Origin: an uncultured Prevotella sp.
GTDB lineage: Bacteria; Bacteroidota; Bacteroidia; Bacteroidales; Bacteroidaceae
DNA: 26,624 bases
Reading direction: 5' to 3'
NCBI GenBank assembly: GCA_905373605.1
Contig: CAJPTO010000013.1
Location: 1-26,624, forward strand
The position numbers and the translations under genes are program-made. The notes beneath the pieces are model-generated. The model ran no database searches. It worked only from the letters and a program-made list of their open reading frames with translations, and had not been told where the DNA came from. Positions 8,763-17,547 of this stretch are shown piece by piece; positions within the stretch are counted from its first letter, which is position 1, and each line of letters opens with the position of its first letter.

Positions 8763-8812
8763 AACGGGGAGCAAGCAACCACAATTGCTTGCTCCCCGTT
8801 ATCGTTTTGTGT
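8763..8812 (+). terminator. Intrinsic terminator after the fimbrillin-like gene
   Basis: A perfect 16-bp stem, AACGGGGAGCAAGCAA (8763-8778) with its complement at 8785-8800, encloses a 6-base loop and is followed by the T-rich ATCGTTTTGT. It lies 40 bases after the stop codon. Confidence 0.85.
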
Positions 8813-8871
8813 TGTTTTTGTTTTTCTTTAGGTAGCGCATGTTTTGTAGCCACGGCAATCACAATTTTACG

Positions 8872-8986
8872 CAGTTTGGGATAAGGGACATCTGCTTTTG
8901 CACAGTGTTTTGTCGCGATGAGGGATGAATGACTCAACAACCGCTTTGCGGTAGTTGACATAATGACTGGTTCTTATCCCGTATTG
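8872..8986 (+). repeat. MITE-like repeat, copy A
   Basis: A 115-base unit that also occurs inverted at 23057-23172 and truncated at 26584-26624. Its ends are imperfect inverted repeats: CAGTTTGGGATAAG at the left, and CTTATCCCGTATTG at the right, whose complement is CAATACGGGATAAG. A palindrome ACCGCtttGCGGT sits inside at 8940-8952. No coding capacity. The size and terminal repeats fit a non-autonomous mobile element, but no target-site duplication is obvious. Confidence 0.65.
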
Positions 8987-9012
8987 ATTTATAATCTTGT
9001 TCTTATTTGTTG

Positions 9013-9510
9013 ACAAAACATCTTTTCTCCGCGCACAATTCTAGCATTCCCCAAGGCCTTAAAACCTGCAAAACGCCTACTTTTCCCTTCTTCTGCAAAT
9101 GCCCTTTGAGTGAAAACACAAGCAAAAAGGGGCATTTTGCATCGTTTAGCTTCTCTAGATTGTGTGCGCGATGAATTTTTTCCTCCGTGTTTTTCCCTGT
9201 TTTTCCCCCTAAGTCATACCATTCAGACTCCCTTCGTCTGCCTGAAACGATGCCTTTTCCGAACATCGTCCTGCAAAATGGTGCATTTAGCAAGGCTTTT
9301 TGCATGAAAAAGCAGTGCTAAGTGCCGCATTTCGCATGCCTTTTTGATGCAAAAAGCACAGCTAAGTGGGGTATTTAGCTCGTGTCTTGTACCAAAAGGC
9401 AGGTTAAAAGCGGCAACAACCCCATGCGAGAATGCGTTTTTTGCGACCGATGGGCAAATTACGGCGCGCGAAGGCAGCCATAATGTTAAAATTTGTGCGG
9501 AATATTTTAC
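9013..9510 (+). repeat. Large dispersed inverted repeat, left arm
   Basis: Its reverse complement matches 25572-26113. The segment from about 9013 to 9327 is about 95% identical by eye (14 differences counted in about 315 bases). The outer part (9328-9510) is more diverged and carries insertions or deletions, with anchor matches such as the complement of AACATTATGGCTGCC. It contains 44-base tandem units (9292-9379). The 100-codon open frame in it (minus strand) is not called a gene because most differences between the two copies change the amino acid. Confidence 0.8.
9273..9379. repeat. 44-bp tandem repeat inside the left inverted-repeat arm
   Basis: Two full units (9292-9335 and 9336-9379) plus a partial unit (9273-9291). 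On the minus strand each contains GC(T/G)AAAT followed by ACTTAGC and a GCTTTTT core. The partner arm at 25572-26113 has similar, rearranged units. Confidence 0.6.
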
Positions 9511-9792
9511 TTTTCCCGCGTTCTATACCCGACACAACATCACTGCGCGCACCAACTCTTTCTGCGGACACCATCTGCTAAAGCCTGTTTCTGGCATGCC
9601 GCTTTCCCCCAGCGCTGTTGCTCCAATGCCTTCCAAGCTATGCCATTGCTCGCACAAGCAACTACCTCTTTGTGCGAACGCTGCAACCGCACACGCACTA
9701 ATACCATCTTCAAGGGGGCATTCTATACAAGGTTGAGAAACGCTTAACCCTAATCAATTTATGTTTATAAATATTAAAACGGCATGGGATAA
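9511..9792. other. Intergenic stretch upstream of the PUL
   Basis: I see no gene here. The overlapping open frames at 9344-9736 and 9493-9747 have no domain and run partly through the dispersed repeat. The sequence becomes AT-rich from about 9755, as expected near a promoter. Confidence 0.4.
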
Positions 9793-9823
9793 TTGGAAAT
9801 GTAGTTTAAAGTTCATAATTTTA
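9793..9823 (+). promoter_or_regulatory. Candidate PUL promoter
   Basis: TTGG (9793-9796) and TAATTTTA (9816-9823) are 19 bases apart, a weak version of the Bacteroidales promoter, about 50 bases before the SusC start. A degenerate -7 box would fit an activator- or alternative-sigma-dependent promoter, which is usual for PULs. Confidence 0.4.
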
Positions 9824-9874
9824 CAGCACTAATATTGACTAAGAACCGCAAACTATTCATTAAACAGCAACGAT

Positions 9875-12800
9875 ATGAAAGTACGCCATGAAGTGAATTA
9901 CTGCCTTGCTACCCTTTTTCTGGCGGGTAGTGCGGCACTTTGCCTGCCCGGCAGCGCAAGAGCCGAGAGCCATGCCTTGCCCACGGCCACGCAACTTGCG
10001 CCCGTTAACACCATAGACGTTACAGGTTATGTGCATGATGCCAACGGCGAGCCCGTGATTGGCGCAGGAGTGCAGGTGGTTGGCTCGAAAATAGCCACCG
10101 TTACCGACATCGACGGCCGCTTTTCGCTCACCGTTCCCGTGGGAAGCAGCCTTACCATCACCTACATCGGCTTCACTTCGCAGGAAGTGAAAGCCAAAGC
10201 GTCGCTCGACATCACGCTTAGCGAAGACAGTCGCTCGCTAGACGAGGTGGTTGTGGTGGGTTATGGCCAGATGAAAAAGCGCGACCTCACGGGTGCCATC
10301 TCGTCTGTAAAGGGCTCCGATGTGGCATTGGCCGGCGTTGCATCCGCTGCTCACGCCCTTGCAGGCAAGGCCGCAGGACTTTATGTGCGGCAAAACTCGG
10401 CACAACCAGGCGGCGGACTCGACATACTTGTGCGCGGAGCCGGCTCGGTGAACGCCAAAAACGACCCACTGTACGTGGTAGACGGATTTCCCATTGCAAA
10501 GATAGACCAGCCACGAGGCGTTAACGACCGCATGGACCCCGGCACGCAAGGCGTGCTCAACTTCCTTAACCCCAACGACATCGAACGCGTGGAGGTGCTT
10601 AAAGACGCTTCGGCAACAGCCATCTACGGTGCGCGCGCGGCCAACGGCGTGGTTATCGTCACAACCAAGCGAGGTGCAGAAGGCAAACCGCAGGTGGACT
10701 ACTCCTATAACTACTCGTTCCAGAAGTATTCTGACAATTACGACATGCTCTCGCTCAAAGAATGGATGGTTGAGAAAAACAAATCGTCGTGGGAATACTG
10801 GGTGTGGGAGAACGGCGTTGGCCCTTGGGGCGGCAAATCGCTTGAAGAAGCGTTGCGCTCGCCCAAAAACGGTCTGGCCTACACGCAGCCTTACACCGAA
10901 GCACAGATTGCCGCCGCAGGCGAAGGAACAGACTGGCTGGGGCTCATCACGCGAAACGGACATGTGCAAGAACACAACTTGAGCGTTAGGGGCGGCTCTA
11001 AAGGCACGAAATACATGCTGTCGCTCAACTATTTCGACAATGAAGGCATCATCCGCCATTCGGGAATGACACGCTACACGCTGAAAACCAACGTAGACCA
11101 AACCTTCCTCGACATCTTCAAGCTGGGGCTTAACCTCACCCTCACACGCATTGACAACAACAACACGCAGTTGGGCGGTGAGCGTTGGGAGAAATCGGGC
11201 ATGATAAGGGCCGCCGTTCAGATGGGACCGCACATCAAAGCCTACGACCCAGCAACCAACACTTACCCCATTAACCCTCTGCTAGGCACGCAACCCAACC
11301 CCTATTCGCTGCTCAACAACACCGATGAGGCACGCACCGACCGACTTCTGGGCAACATTTTCCTTGAAGTGAACCCGCTGCAAGGCCTTACGCTGAAGCT
11401 CAATGCAGGCATGGACCGCGCCAACATCTTCCGCGGAACCTACGAACCCAAAACAACTCTGGCAGGAAGAGATGCCAACGGCAACGCCGATGTGTACAAC
11501 AACGACAACAACCAATACCTGCTGGAGGCCACAGCCCATTACACACGCACCTTTAATGATGTGCATAAGCTCTCGTTATTGGCCGGAACATCCTACGAAC
11601 AGTTTGAACTGAAGACATCGCGAGCTGGCAATAACGACTTCCTTACCGATGCCTTCACCTATCACAACTTGGATGCAGGCACGGGACAGAAGCGCGTGGG
11701 CTCGGGATATAGCAAAAACAAGATGGAGAGTTACTTCTTCCGCGCCAACTACATCCTCAAAGAACGCTACTACGTCACGGCTACAATGCGTGCCGACGGT
11801 GCCAGTGTGTTTGCACGCAACCACAAATGGGGCTACTTTCCCTCGGTGGCGTTGGGCTGGACCATGAGCGAAGAAGCCTTCATGAAGCCCCTTGCGTGGC
11901 TCAGCATGCTGAAATGGCGATTGAGTTGGGGACAAACAGGCAACTCGGACATCGGCACCAACGCCTTCGCAACCTATGCAACGCAGGCAGCCTTCAACAA
12001 AGAAAACAACGAACAGGTGATGGGCGTGTATCGTTCGAGGCTCGAAAACCCCGACCTGAAATGGGAAACGACAACCGAATGGAACGTGGGTGTGGACATG
12101 GGTTTCCTCAATAACCGCATCCTGGCCAGCGTGGAGTTCTACCATAAGGTGATTTCAGACCTGCTGAACTATAAGCCCCTGAACGTGTATCAAGAAATTC
12201 CGCGCGTGATGGCCAACGTGGGAAAGACCCAAAGCACGGGTGTGGAAGTGACCATCAACACGAAAAACATCGACACCAGGAACTTTAAGTGGTACACCGA
12301 CTTTACCTTTACCGCCTATAAAGACCGTTGGAAGGAGCGCACACCCGACTGGAAACCCGGCATCTACGAACGTGTGGACGACCCCATACGCCCCATTTAC
12401 GCCCGAAGAGCCGACCATATCCTACAGATTGGCGAGAAAGCACCCGACGCACAACCCGACTTGCGACCGGGAGAAATAGTGATTAAGGACATCAACGGCT
12501 ACGCCCGTGGCAAGGACAAGCAACCCATCGTGGACGAAAACGGGCGATTTGTGCTCACTGGCGCGCCCGATGGCATCATCGACGATGCCGACAACGTGCT
12601 GCTTGGCTCGCAAGATCCATTGTGCCTTGCAGGACTTACCAACACCCTGCGTTACAAAGACTTCGACCTCAACATACAATTCAACGGCATGCTTGGCCGG
12701 CGCATGCAGGACCCCACCGAGATGGCGTACGGTCTTGGCGGCGGCGACTTGGCACGATATGGCTATAATGCCCTTCGAAAGATTAAGGACCGCTGGACCT

Positions 12801-13102
12801 GGGACAACCCTTCGACAACGCAACCCGCATCGTTCAACGGATGGAACAACAACTATACCTCGGGCGACTGGTACTATCAGCGGGCATGGTTCGTGCGGCT
12901 AACCAACGTGAGCCTTGGCTGGACGCTGCCGCGCACATGGATTTCGCAAACCAAGGTGTTGCAGCGCGTGCGCCTTTCGCTCAGTGCCAACAACCTGTTT
13001 TGCATCACTCCGTATAAAGGATTGGACCCCGAAACCGACTATTATGCGGCTGCTTACCCCAACGCCCGCACCTATAGCCTGGGCATCAACGTTACATTCT
13101 AA
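9875..13102 (+). CDS. SusC-family TonB-dependent outer-membrane transporter
   Basis: A 1075-residue product, normal for SusC proteins. Residues 1 to about 31 are a Sec signal peptide ending SARAES. Residues about 46-120 form a carboxypeptidase-regulatory-like domain (VTGYVHDANGEPVIGAGVQV, then GRFSLTVPVG). The SusC hallmark DEVVVVGYG is at 123-131, followed by the plug (KRDLTGAISSVKG, then DPLYVVDGFPIAK and the conserved ATAIYGARAANGVVIVTTK) and a 22-strand-type barrel that ends in the aromatic terminus YSLGINVTF. It imports oligosaccharides across the outer membrane using TonB energy, with the SusD partner encoded 18 bases downstream. No N-terminal signalling (STN) domain is visible, so control by a TonB-linked anti-sigma factor is less likely. 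Confidence 0.96.
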   Translation: MKVRHEVNYCLATLFLAGSAALCLPGSARAESHALPTATQLAPVNTIDVTGYVHDANGEPVIGAGVQVVGSKIATVTDIDGRFSLTVPVGSSLTITYIGFTSQEVKAKASLDITLSEDSRSLDEVVVVGYGQMKKRDLTGAISSVKGSDVALAGVASAAHALAGKAAGLYVRQNSAQPGGGLDILVRGAGSVNAKNDPLYVVDGFPIAKIDQPRGVNDRMDPGTQGVLNFLNPNDIERVEVLKDASATAIYGARAANGVVIVTTKRGAEGKPQVDYSYNYSFQKYSDNYDMLSLKEWMVEKNKSSWEYWVWENGVGPWGGKSLEEALRSPKNGLAYTQPYTEAQIAAAGEGTDWLGLITRNGHVQEHNLSVRGGSKGTKYMLSLNYFDNEGIIRHSGMTRYTLKTNVDQTFLDIFKLGLNLTLTRIDNNNTQLGGERWEKSGMIRAAVQMGPHIKAYDPATNTYPINPLLGTQPNPYSLLNNTDEARTDRLLGNIFLEVNPLQGLTLKLNAGMDRANIFRGTYEPKTTLAGRDANGNADVYNNDNNQYLLEATAHYTRTFNDVHKLSLLAGTSYEQFELKTSRAGNNDFLTDAFTYHNLDAGTGQKRVGSGYSKNKMESYFFRANYILKERYYVTATMRADGASVFARNHKWGYFPSVALGWTMSEEAFMKPLAWLSMLKWRLSWGQTGNSDIGTNAFATYATQAAFNKENNEQVMGVYRSRLENPDLKWETTTEWNVGVDMGFLNNRILASVEFYHKVISDLLNYKPLNVYQEIPRVMANVGKTQSTGVEVTINTKNIDTRNFKWYTDFTFTAYKDRWKERTPDWKPGIYERVDDPIRPIYARRADHILQIGEKAPDAQPDLRPGEIVIKDINGYARGKDKQPIVDENGRFVLTGAPDGIIDDADNVLLGSQDPLCLAGLTNTLRYKDFDLNIQFNGMLGRRMQDPTEMAYGLGGGDLARYGYNALRKIKDRWTWDNPSTTQPASFNGWNNNYTSGDWYYQRAWFVRLTNVSLGWTLPRTWISQTKVLQRVRLSLSANNLFCITPYKGLDPETDYYAAAYPNARTYSLGINVTF

Positions 13103-13120
13103 CCGCAAAACCTTGAAACG

Positions 13121-14668
13121 ATGAAAAAGATAAACAGCTTCTACATGATATTAGCCGCCTTGGGCATGGCCTTCGCAACGGCTTGCTCGGACCTCACGCC
13201 CATAGACTATTCGGAGATTAACCCGAACAACTACCCCAAGAACGAAGAAGACGTGCAGGCCTTGGTGATTAATTGCTACCGACCACTGCGACCCAACTGG
13301 TGGGATGGCATCTATACGCCCTCCGAGAAAGGCGTTATGTTTGTCAACGATTGCACAACGGGCACGCTCACCGGCGACTTCGGAGCACAGAAAATGGCCG
13401 CCGAACTCAACTTCTTCCCCACAAGCCAAGAGATAACTTGGTTTTATTCCACTCCCCCTTCCGACGATTACAGCGAAGGATACATCAACAAGATTAGCAC
13501 TTGCACGCTGACACTGGACGACATTGCCAATGCACCCATCGCCGAAAGCAAGAAACAGGCCTACGAAGCCGAGGTGAGATGCGCCCGAGCCTTTCTCACT
13601 TACACGCTTTACGACATGTATGGTCCGCTGGTCATCGCGCCATTGGAGGTGTTGAAGAGCCCCTTGAAGGAGCAATCGCTGGCAAGACTCTCGCGAGAAG
13701 AGCAGGTGAAGTTCATTGAAGACGACCTTCTCTTTGCCGCCGAGCACCTTCCCATGCCCTCAAAGGCCGAATATGGACGCTTCAGCCGAGGCTTTGCCAA
13801 GATGTTGCTCATACGTTTGTATCTGCACGAAACGCCAATCAGCAAAGACTACTTTAAGAAAGTGGAAACGCTGGCTCGCGAACTGATGTTGCCAGACTAT
13901 GGATACCAACTGCAAAAAGACTATGTGAAGATGTTCGAATTGGGCGGACAGGGGTCGGCCAACAAGGAAATCATCTACGCATTGCCTTGCTCTTATGCCG
14001 GTCCGAACATCAACCAATGGCACATGATGGTGCTTCCCACCGACTTTGACCAAGGCGACATGACGGGTGGATGGGGAACTGTTACCAGCACTTGGGCGTT
14101 TTACGACTCGTTCGAGGCCAAAGACGTGCGCCGAACAAAGCTGCTGACAACCTATACCAGCTCTACAGGTGCGGTGATAGACAGAAATACGCCAGAATCG
14201 AAACTCGCTGTGGGCCCCATTGCCTTGAAAATGGGCTACGACCCAAAGGTGAAAGCATCCAGCGGAGCGTCAGACATCGACCTCATCCTTTATCGCTATG
14301 CCGACGTTTACCTCTCGTTGGCCGAGGCTTTGTCGCAAAAGGAGGGGGCTACAGCCAACGACTTGAAGGAAGCCGTGGACCTCATCAACGTGGTTAGGCA
14401 GCGTGCCGGCATCGACAATCTCACTGCTACCACCCTCAACACCCCCGAAAAGGTGCTAGATGCGTTGCTAACAGAACGCTGGCACGAGTTCTGGTGCGAG
14501 AACGGACAGTTCCGCGCCGACCTTATCCGGCATCATAAGTTCATTCCGTGGGTGAAAAAAATCAACAACTCGCCTTACGCCGAGGAATATAAAGAGGTGT
14601 ATCCGCTGCCCCTTTCGGCCATCATCGACGGCAAAGGCGCAGTGAAGCAAAACGAAGGATACCAATAA
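13121..14668 (+). CDS. SusD/RagB-family glycan-binding lipoprotein
   Basis: A 515-residue product with a lipoprotein signal (AFATAC, Cys22). The N-terminal DLTPIDYSEINPNNYPKNEE segment, the TPR-like middle (AYEAEVRCARAFLTYTLYDMYG, LLIRLYLHET) and the late SLAEAL, INVVRQRAG and LLTERWHEFWCENGQFRADL motifs are standard for SusD/RagB proteins. It forms the extracellular lid of the SusC transporter and captures the glycan. The gene lies 18 bases after SusC and is certainly in the same operon. The binding specificity cannot be read from the sequence. Confidence 0.95.
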   Translation: MKKINSFYMILAALGMAFATACSDLTPIDYSEINPNNYPKNEEDVQALVINCYRPLRPNWWDGIYTPSEKGVMFVNDCTTGTLTGDFGAQKMAAELNFFPTSQEITWFYSTPPSDDYSEGYINKISTCTLTLDDIANAPIAESKKQAYEAEVRCARAFLTYTLYDMYGPLVIAPLEVLKSPLKEQSLARLSREEQVKFIEDDLLFAAEHLPMPSKAEYGRFSRGFAKMLLIRLYLHETPISKDYFKKVETLARELMLPDYGYQLQKDYVKMFELGGQGSANKEIIYALPCSYAGPNINQWHMMVLPTDFDQGDMTGGWGTVTSTWAFYDSFEAKDVRRTKLLTTYTSSTGAVIDRNTPESKLAVGPIALKMGYDPKVKASSGASDIDLILYRYADVYLSLAEALSQKEGATANDLKEAVDLINVVRQRAGIDNLTATTLNTPEKVLDALLTERWHEFWCENGQFRADLIRHHKFIPWVKKINNSPYAEEYKEVYPLPLSAIIDGKGAVKQNEGYQ

Positions 14669-14722
14669 CAACCCGCTTGGCCGCGCTCAAGGCACGCGGC
14701 CAGGCCTAAATAACAACAGCAC

Positions 14723-16165
14723 ATGAATATAAGACAAGGCATATTGCTTGCAGCCGCCACGCTTTTGGCCGCTGCTTGCGGGGGCGACAACAACGGAACT
14801 GACCCCAACAACGGGAACACGACAAATCCCGAAACGGAACTAACCACCGTTACTTACAGGCTAAACAACGACGACATACGCAATCCGGAACGGGGATTGT
14901 ACACACAGATGGACAGGAAAGAGAAGTTTGCATCTTTAGCTGAAATGCGACAGATGTATAACGAAGGCAAAACATTGGTGATGCTGATGTATTACTTGCC
15001 CGAATTTCGCAACAAAGAACTGCCTGAAACGTTCATTACGAAGCTAGGAGTGGACTTGGAGAGCGTTCGCGATGCCCGAATGAAGGCCATTTTGCGTTTC
15101 GCTTACACCGATAAAGCGAATGGTGAGGATGCTCCGATGGACATTATCTTACGCCATTTGGAGCAAATGAAACCCATGTTGCACAAGCATGTGGGGGTGA
15201 TTGCCTGCGTGCAGGCCGGTTTTATCGGCGCATGGGGCGAGTGGTATTACTCTTCGCACAAGCTGAATAACGCCGAAGCCTACCGCCAAGTGCTGAACAA
15301 ATGGCTCGAAGTGCTGCCCGAAAGCCGCTGCATCCAAGTGCGTACGCCCAAATATAAGCAAGACTTCGTGCACAACGACACGCCGCTTACCCTGCACACT
15401 GCCTTTAAGAACACACCTGCCGCACGCATTGGACACCACAACGATGCCTTCATGGCCGACGAAACCAACCAAGGTACGTACATCAACATCGAGAAAGACA
15501 AGGCGTATGTGGCGCAAGAGGCTCTCTATGTGCCACTGGGAGGAGAGGCCAACGAGCCTGCTGCGGGTAAGAAATGGGCCACTGGGGCAGAAGCTTGGGC
15601 AGAAGTGCAACGTCTGCATTGGTCGTTCTTGAACGATGCTTACTACAAAAAGCTGCTCGACACGTGGAAGGTAGGTGGCTTTTTCGCCAACATGAAGAAG
15701 TTTTTGGGCTATCGTTTGGCCTTGCAAAAGGCAGCTTTCTCGAAGAATAACGCCCCAGGAAGCGATGTCGACCTTCGCCTTTGGTTCACCAATCAGGGCA
15801 CGGCACCGATGTATAACGCGCGTCCTGCCTTCCTCATTCTTCGCCCCTTGAACGGCGTGGAAGACTATGTGGTGAACACAAACATCGACCTTCGCACCAT
15901 TCAACCCGGCAATCCCGTGGAGATAAAGCTCAAATTAAGGTTGCCAGCTGTGCTTCCCAAGGGGCAATATAAGCTGTTGTTGTGGATGCCCGACGCTGAT
16001 GAGAAGCTGCAAAAGATGTCTGAATACGCCGTGCAGTTGGCCAATACCACCCTTTACGACCGCCAATGGGGCGACAACGACTTGAACATCACGCTCGATG
16101 TTGACAACAACAAGGATGCCAAACCTGGCACTTCGCCTCTCGTCTTCGTGAAGTTGAAACGCTAA
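14723..16165 (+). CDS. DUF4874/DUF4832-type lipoprotein of the PUL
   Basis: A 480-residue product with lipobox LAAAC (Cys19). After a short Asn/Gly/Thr-rich linker comes DIRNPERGLYTQM, the typical opening of DUF4874. The central part carries GVIACVQAGFIGAWGEWYYS, and the later part GYRLALQKA with a beta-sandwich-like end, as in DUF4832. The first domain has the look of a TIM-barrel glycoside hydrolase (the GAWGEWYY segment could hold an active-site Glu), but no activity is established that I know of, and the role here is inferred from PUL context: glycan cleavage or binding at the surface. It starts 54 bases after SusD. Confidence 0.8.
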   Translation: MNIRQGILLAAATLLAAACGGDNNGTDPNNGNTTNPETELTTVTYRLNNDDIRNPERGLYTQMDRKEKFASLAEMRQMYNEGKTLVMLMYYLPEFRNKELPETFITKLGVDLESVRDARMKAILRFAYTDKANGEDAPMDIILRHLEQMKPMLHKHVGVIACVQAGFIGAWGEWYYSSHKLNNAEAYRQVLNKWLEVLPESRCIQVRTPKYKQDFVHNDTPLTLHTAFKNTPAARIGHHNDAFMADETNQGTYINIEKDKAYVAQEALYVPLGGEANEPAAGKKWATGAEAWAEVQRLHWSFLNDAYYKKLLDTWKVGGFFANMKKFLGYRLALQKAAFSKNNAPGSDVDLRLWFTNQGTAPMYNARPAFLILRPLNGVEDYVVNTNIDLRTIQPGNPVEIKLKLRLPAVLPKGQYKLLLWMPDADEKLQKMSEYAVQLANTTLYDRQWGDNDLNITLDVDNNKDAKPGTSPLVFVKLKR

Positions 16166-16220
16166 ATGTGGGGCATAACGCCCTGACTTAACAGCCATAG
16201 CACGCCATACGCAATCAAGA

Positions 16221-16311
16221 ATAACCCCCAAAAGGCTCATGACACGCCCTGGTTCACCACCTTATGAACGTGGACTTGAATAAATTATAACTCCAAAAAG
16301 GCTCATGACAC
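16221..16311 (+). repeat. 25-bp direct repeat carrying two translation starts
   Basis: 16221-16245 and 16287-16311 match at 23 of 25 positions, 66 bases apart. Both contain AAAGGCTCATGACAC, that is the start context of the downstream acetyltransferase. The upstream ATG (16239) opens a 14-codon frame that stops at 16281-16283. It is in the same frame as the real start. Confidence 0.75.
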
Positions 16312-17534
16312 ATCCCAATTCTCATCCCAACGCTGCCCCGACAACGCCAAACGGTGGCGAGAAACAAGGCATAACCGCACCAACGGCGGACAATGGCGCG
16401 GCTGGCACGGGCAAGTCGTCTCGCTTGTTGTCGCTCGACCTGCTCCGCGGCATGGACTTAGCCTTCCTTGTGCTACTGCAACCCGTGGTGTATCAGTGGT
16501 TGGAAGTCTGCCAACCCGCGCCCGGAACATTCGGCGCAGCCGTTTATGGGCAGATAACCCACGTGCCTTGGCAGGGCTTTTGCTTTTGGGACATCATCAT
16601 GCCGCTATTCATGTTCATGTCGGGAATAACCATTCCCTTCTCTATGGGCAAGTATCAGCGGGGCGAAAGCAAAGCCGGAGCCTCGTTCCTCTTGCGGTTG
16701 CTCAAGCGGTTTGTGGTGTTGTGGGTGTTGGGAATGGTGGTTCAAGGCAACCTGCTTGCCCTTTATGCGCGCCAACTTCACCTTTATAGCAACACGCTTC
16801 AAAGCATCGCCGTGGGCTATGTGGTGGTGGCGTTGCTCTTCGTTTACACCTCTTGGCGCACGCAGTTGGCCGTTGTGGTGGGCTGCATGGTGGCCTACGT
16901 GGCCGTTTTCGCCTTTTGGGGGCAGATGGATTTCAGCATCGACGCCAACATTTGCGAAGAAATAGACCGCCAGGTGCTGGGTCGTTGGCGCGATGGTGTG
17001 GTATGGAGCGGCGACAAGTGGAGCTGGGACCCCACCTATCACTACACTTGGATACTCTCATCGCTCAACTTTGTGGGCACCGTTTACCTGGGATACCTAG
17101 CCGGAGTGGTGCTTCGCACGGGGCGTACGCCCGAAAGTAAGCTGCGCATATTGCTGCTTTCGGGCGTTGGACTCATCGTCTTAGCTTTCGCCTTAAGCCC
17201 TGTCGTGCCCATCATCAAACACATCTGGAGCACCTCGATGACCTTCCTTGCAGGCGGAATTTGCTTTCTGCTCATGGCCGCAGCCTATTATTGGGTGGAC
17301 ATGCGTGGGCATACGCGCGGCCTGATGTGGCTCAAAGTGTACGGAACAAACTCGCTTGTGGCCTACGTCTTGGGCGAATACGTGCGTTTCGACTCACTCA
17401 CCGACTCGCTTTGCTATGGTCTTAAGCCCCTCTTGGGCGACTATTACCCCGTTTTGGGGGCGGCAGCCCAGGGCATTTTCGTACTCATCGTGTTGCGATG
17501 CCTGTATAAACTAAACATTTTCTTAAAAGCATAA
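16305..17534 (+). CDS. HGSNAT/NagX-like (DUF5009) multi-pass membrane acyltransferase
   Basis: A 409-residue product. After about 38 residues rich in Ala, Pro, Thr and Asn, the sequence RLLSLDLLRGMDLAFLVLLQ starts the first of about ten membrane segments. HVPWQGFCFWDIIMPLFMFM (from His86) matches the HxxWxG loop of heparan-alpha-glucosaminide N-acetyltransferase and NagX proteins, where the His is the transmembrane acetyl carrier. These proteins take acetyl from cytoplasmic acetyl-CoA and place it on a terminal amino sugar on the other side of the membrane. The sugar acceptor here is unknown. The N-terminal extension is unusual and sits behind a duplicated start region (16221-16311). The gene precedes the SusE-position gene by 13 bases, so it is within the PUL operon. 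Confidence 0.85.
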   Translation: MTHPNSHPNAAPTTPNGGEKQGITAPTADNGAAGTGKSSRLLSLDLLRGMDLAFLVLLQPVVYQWLEVCQPAPGTFGAAVYGQITHVPWQGFCFWDIIMPLFMFMSGITIPFSMGKYQRGESKAGASFLLRLLKRFVVLWVLGMVVQGNLLALYARQLHLYSNTLQSIAVGYVVVALLFVYTSWRTQLAVVVGCMVAYVAVFAFWGQMDFSIDANICEEIDRQVLGRWRDGVVWSGDKWSWDPTYHYTWILSSLNFVGTVYLGYLAGVVLRTGRTPESKLRILLLSGVGLIVLAFALSPVVPIIKHIWSTSMTFLAGGICFLLMAAAYYWVDMRGHTRGLMWLKVYGTNSLVAYVLGEYVRFDSLTDSLCYGLKPLLGDYYPVLGAAAQGIFVLIVLRCLYKLNIFLKA

Positions 17535-17547
17535 CTTAAACTTTAAC

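Noticed and set aside
9003..9305. 100-codon minus-strand open frame, with a 99-residue counterpart at 25821-26120
   Set aside because: Both lie in the dispersed inverted repeat. Of about 14 base differences between copies most change the amino acid, which does not fit a conserved protein; no domain is recognisable.
10238..11233. 331-codon minus-strand open frame
   Set aside because: It is fully antisense to the SusC coding region and shows no domain; long antisense frames arise from the GC-rich third positions of the real gene.
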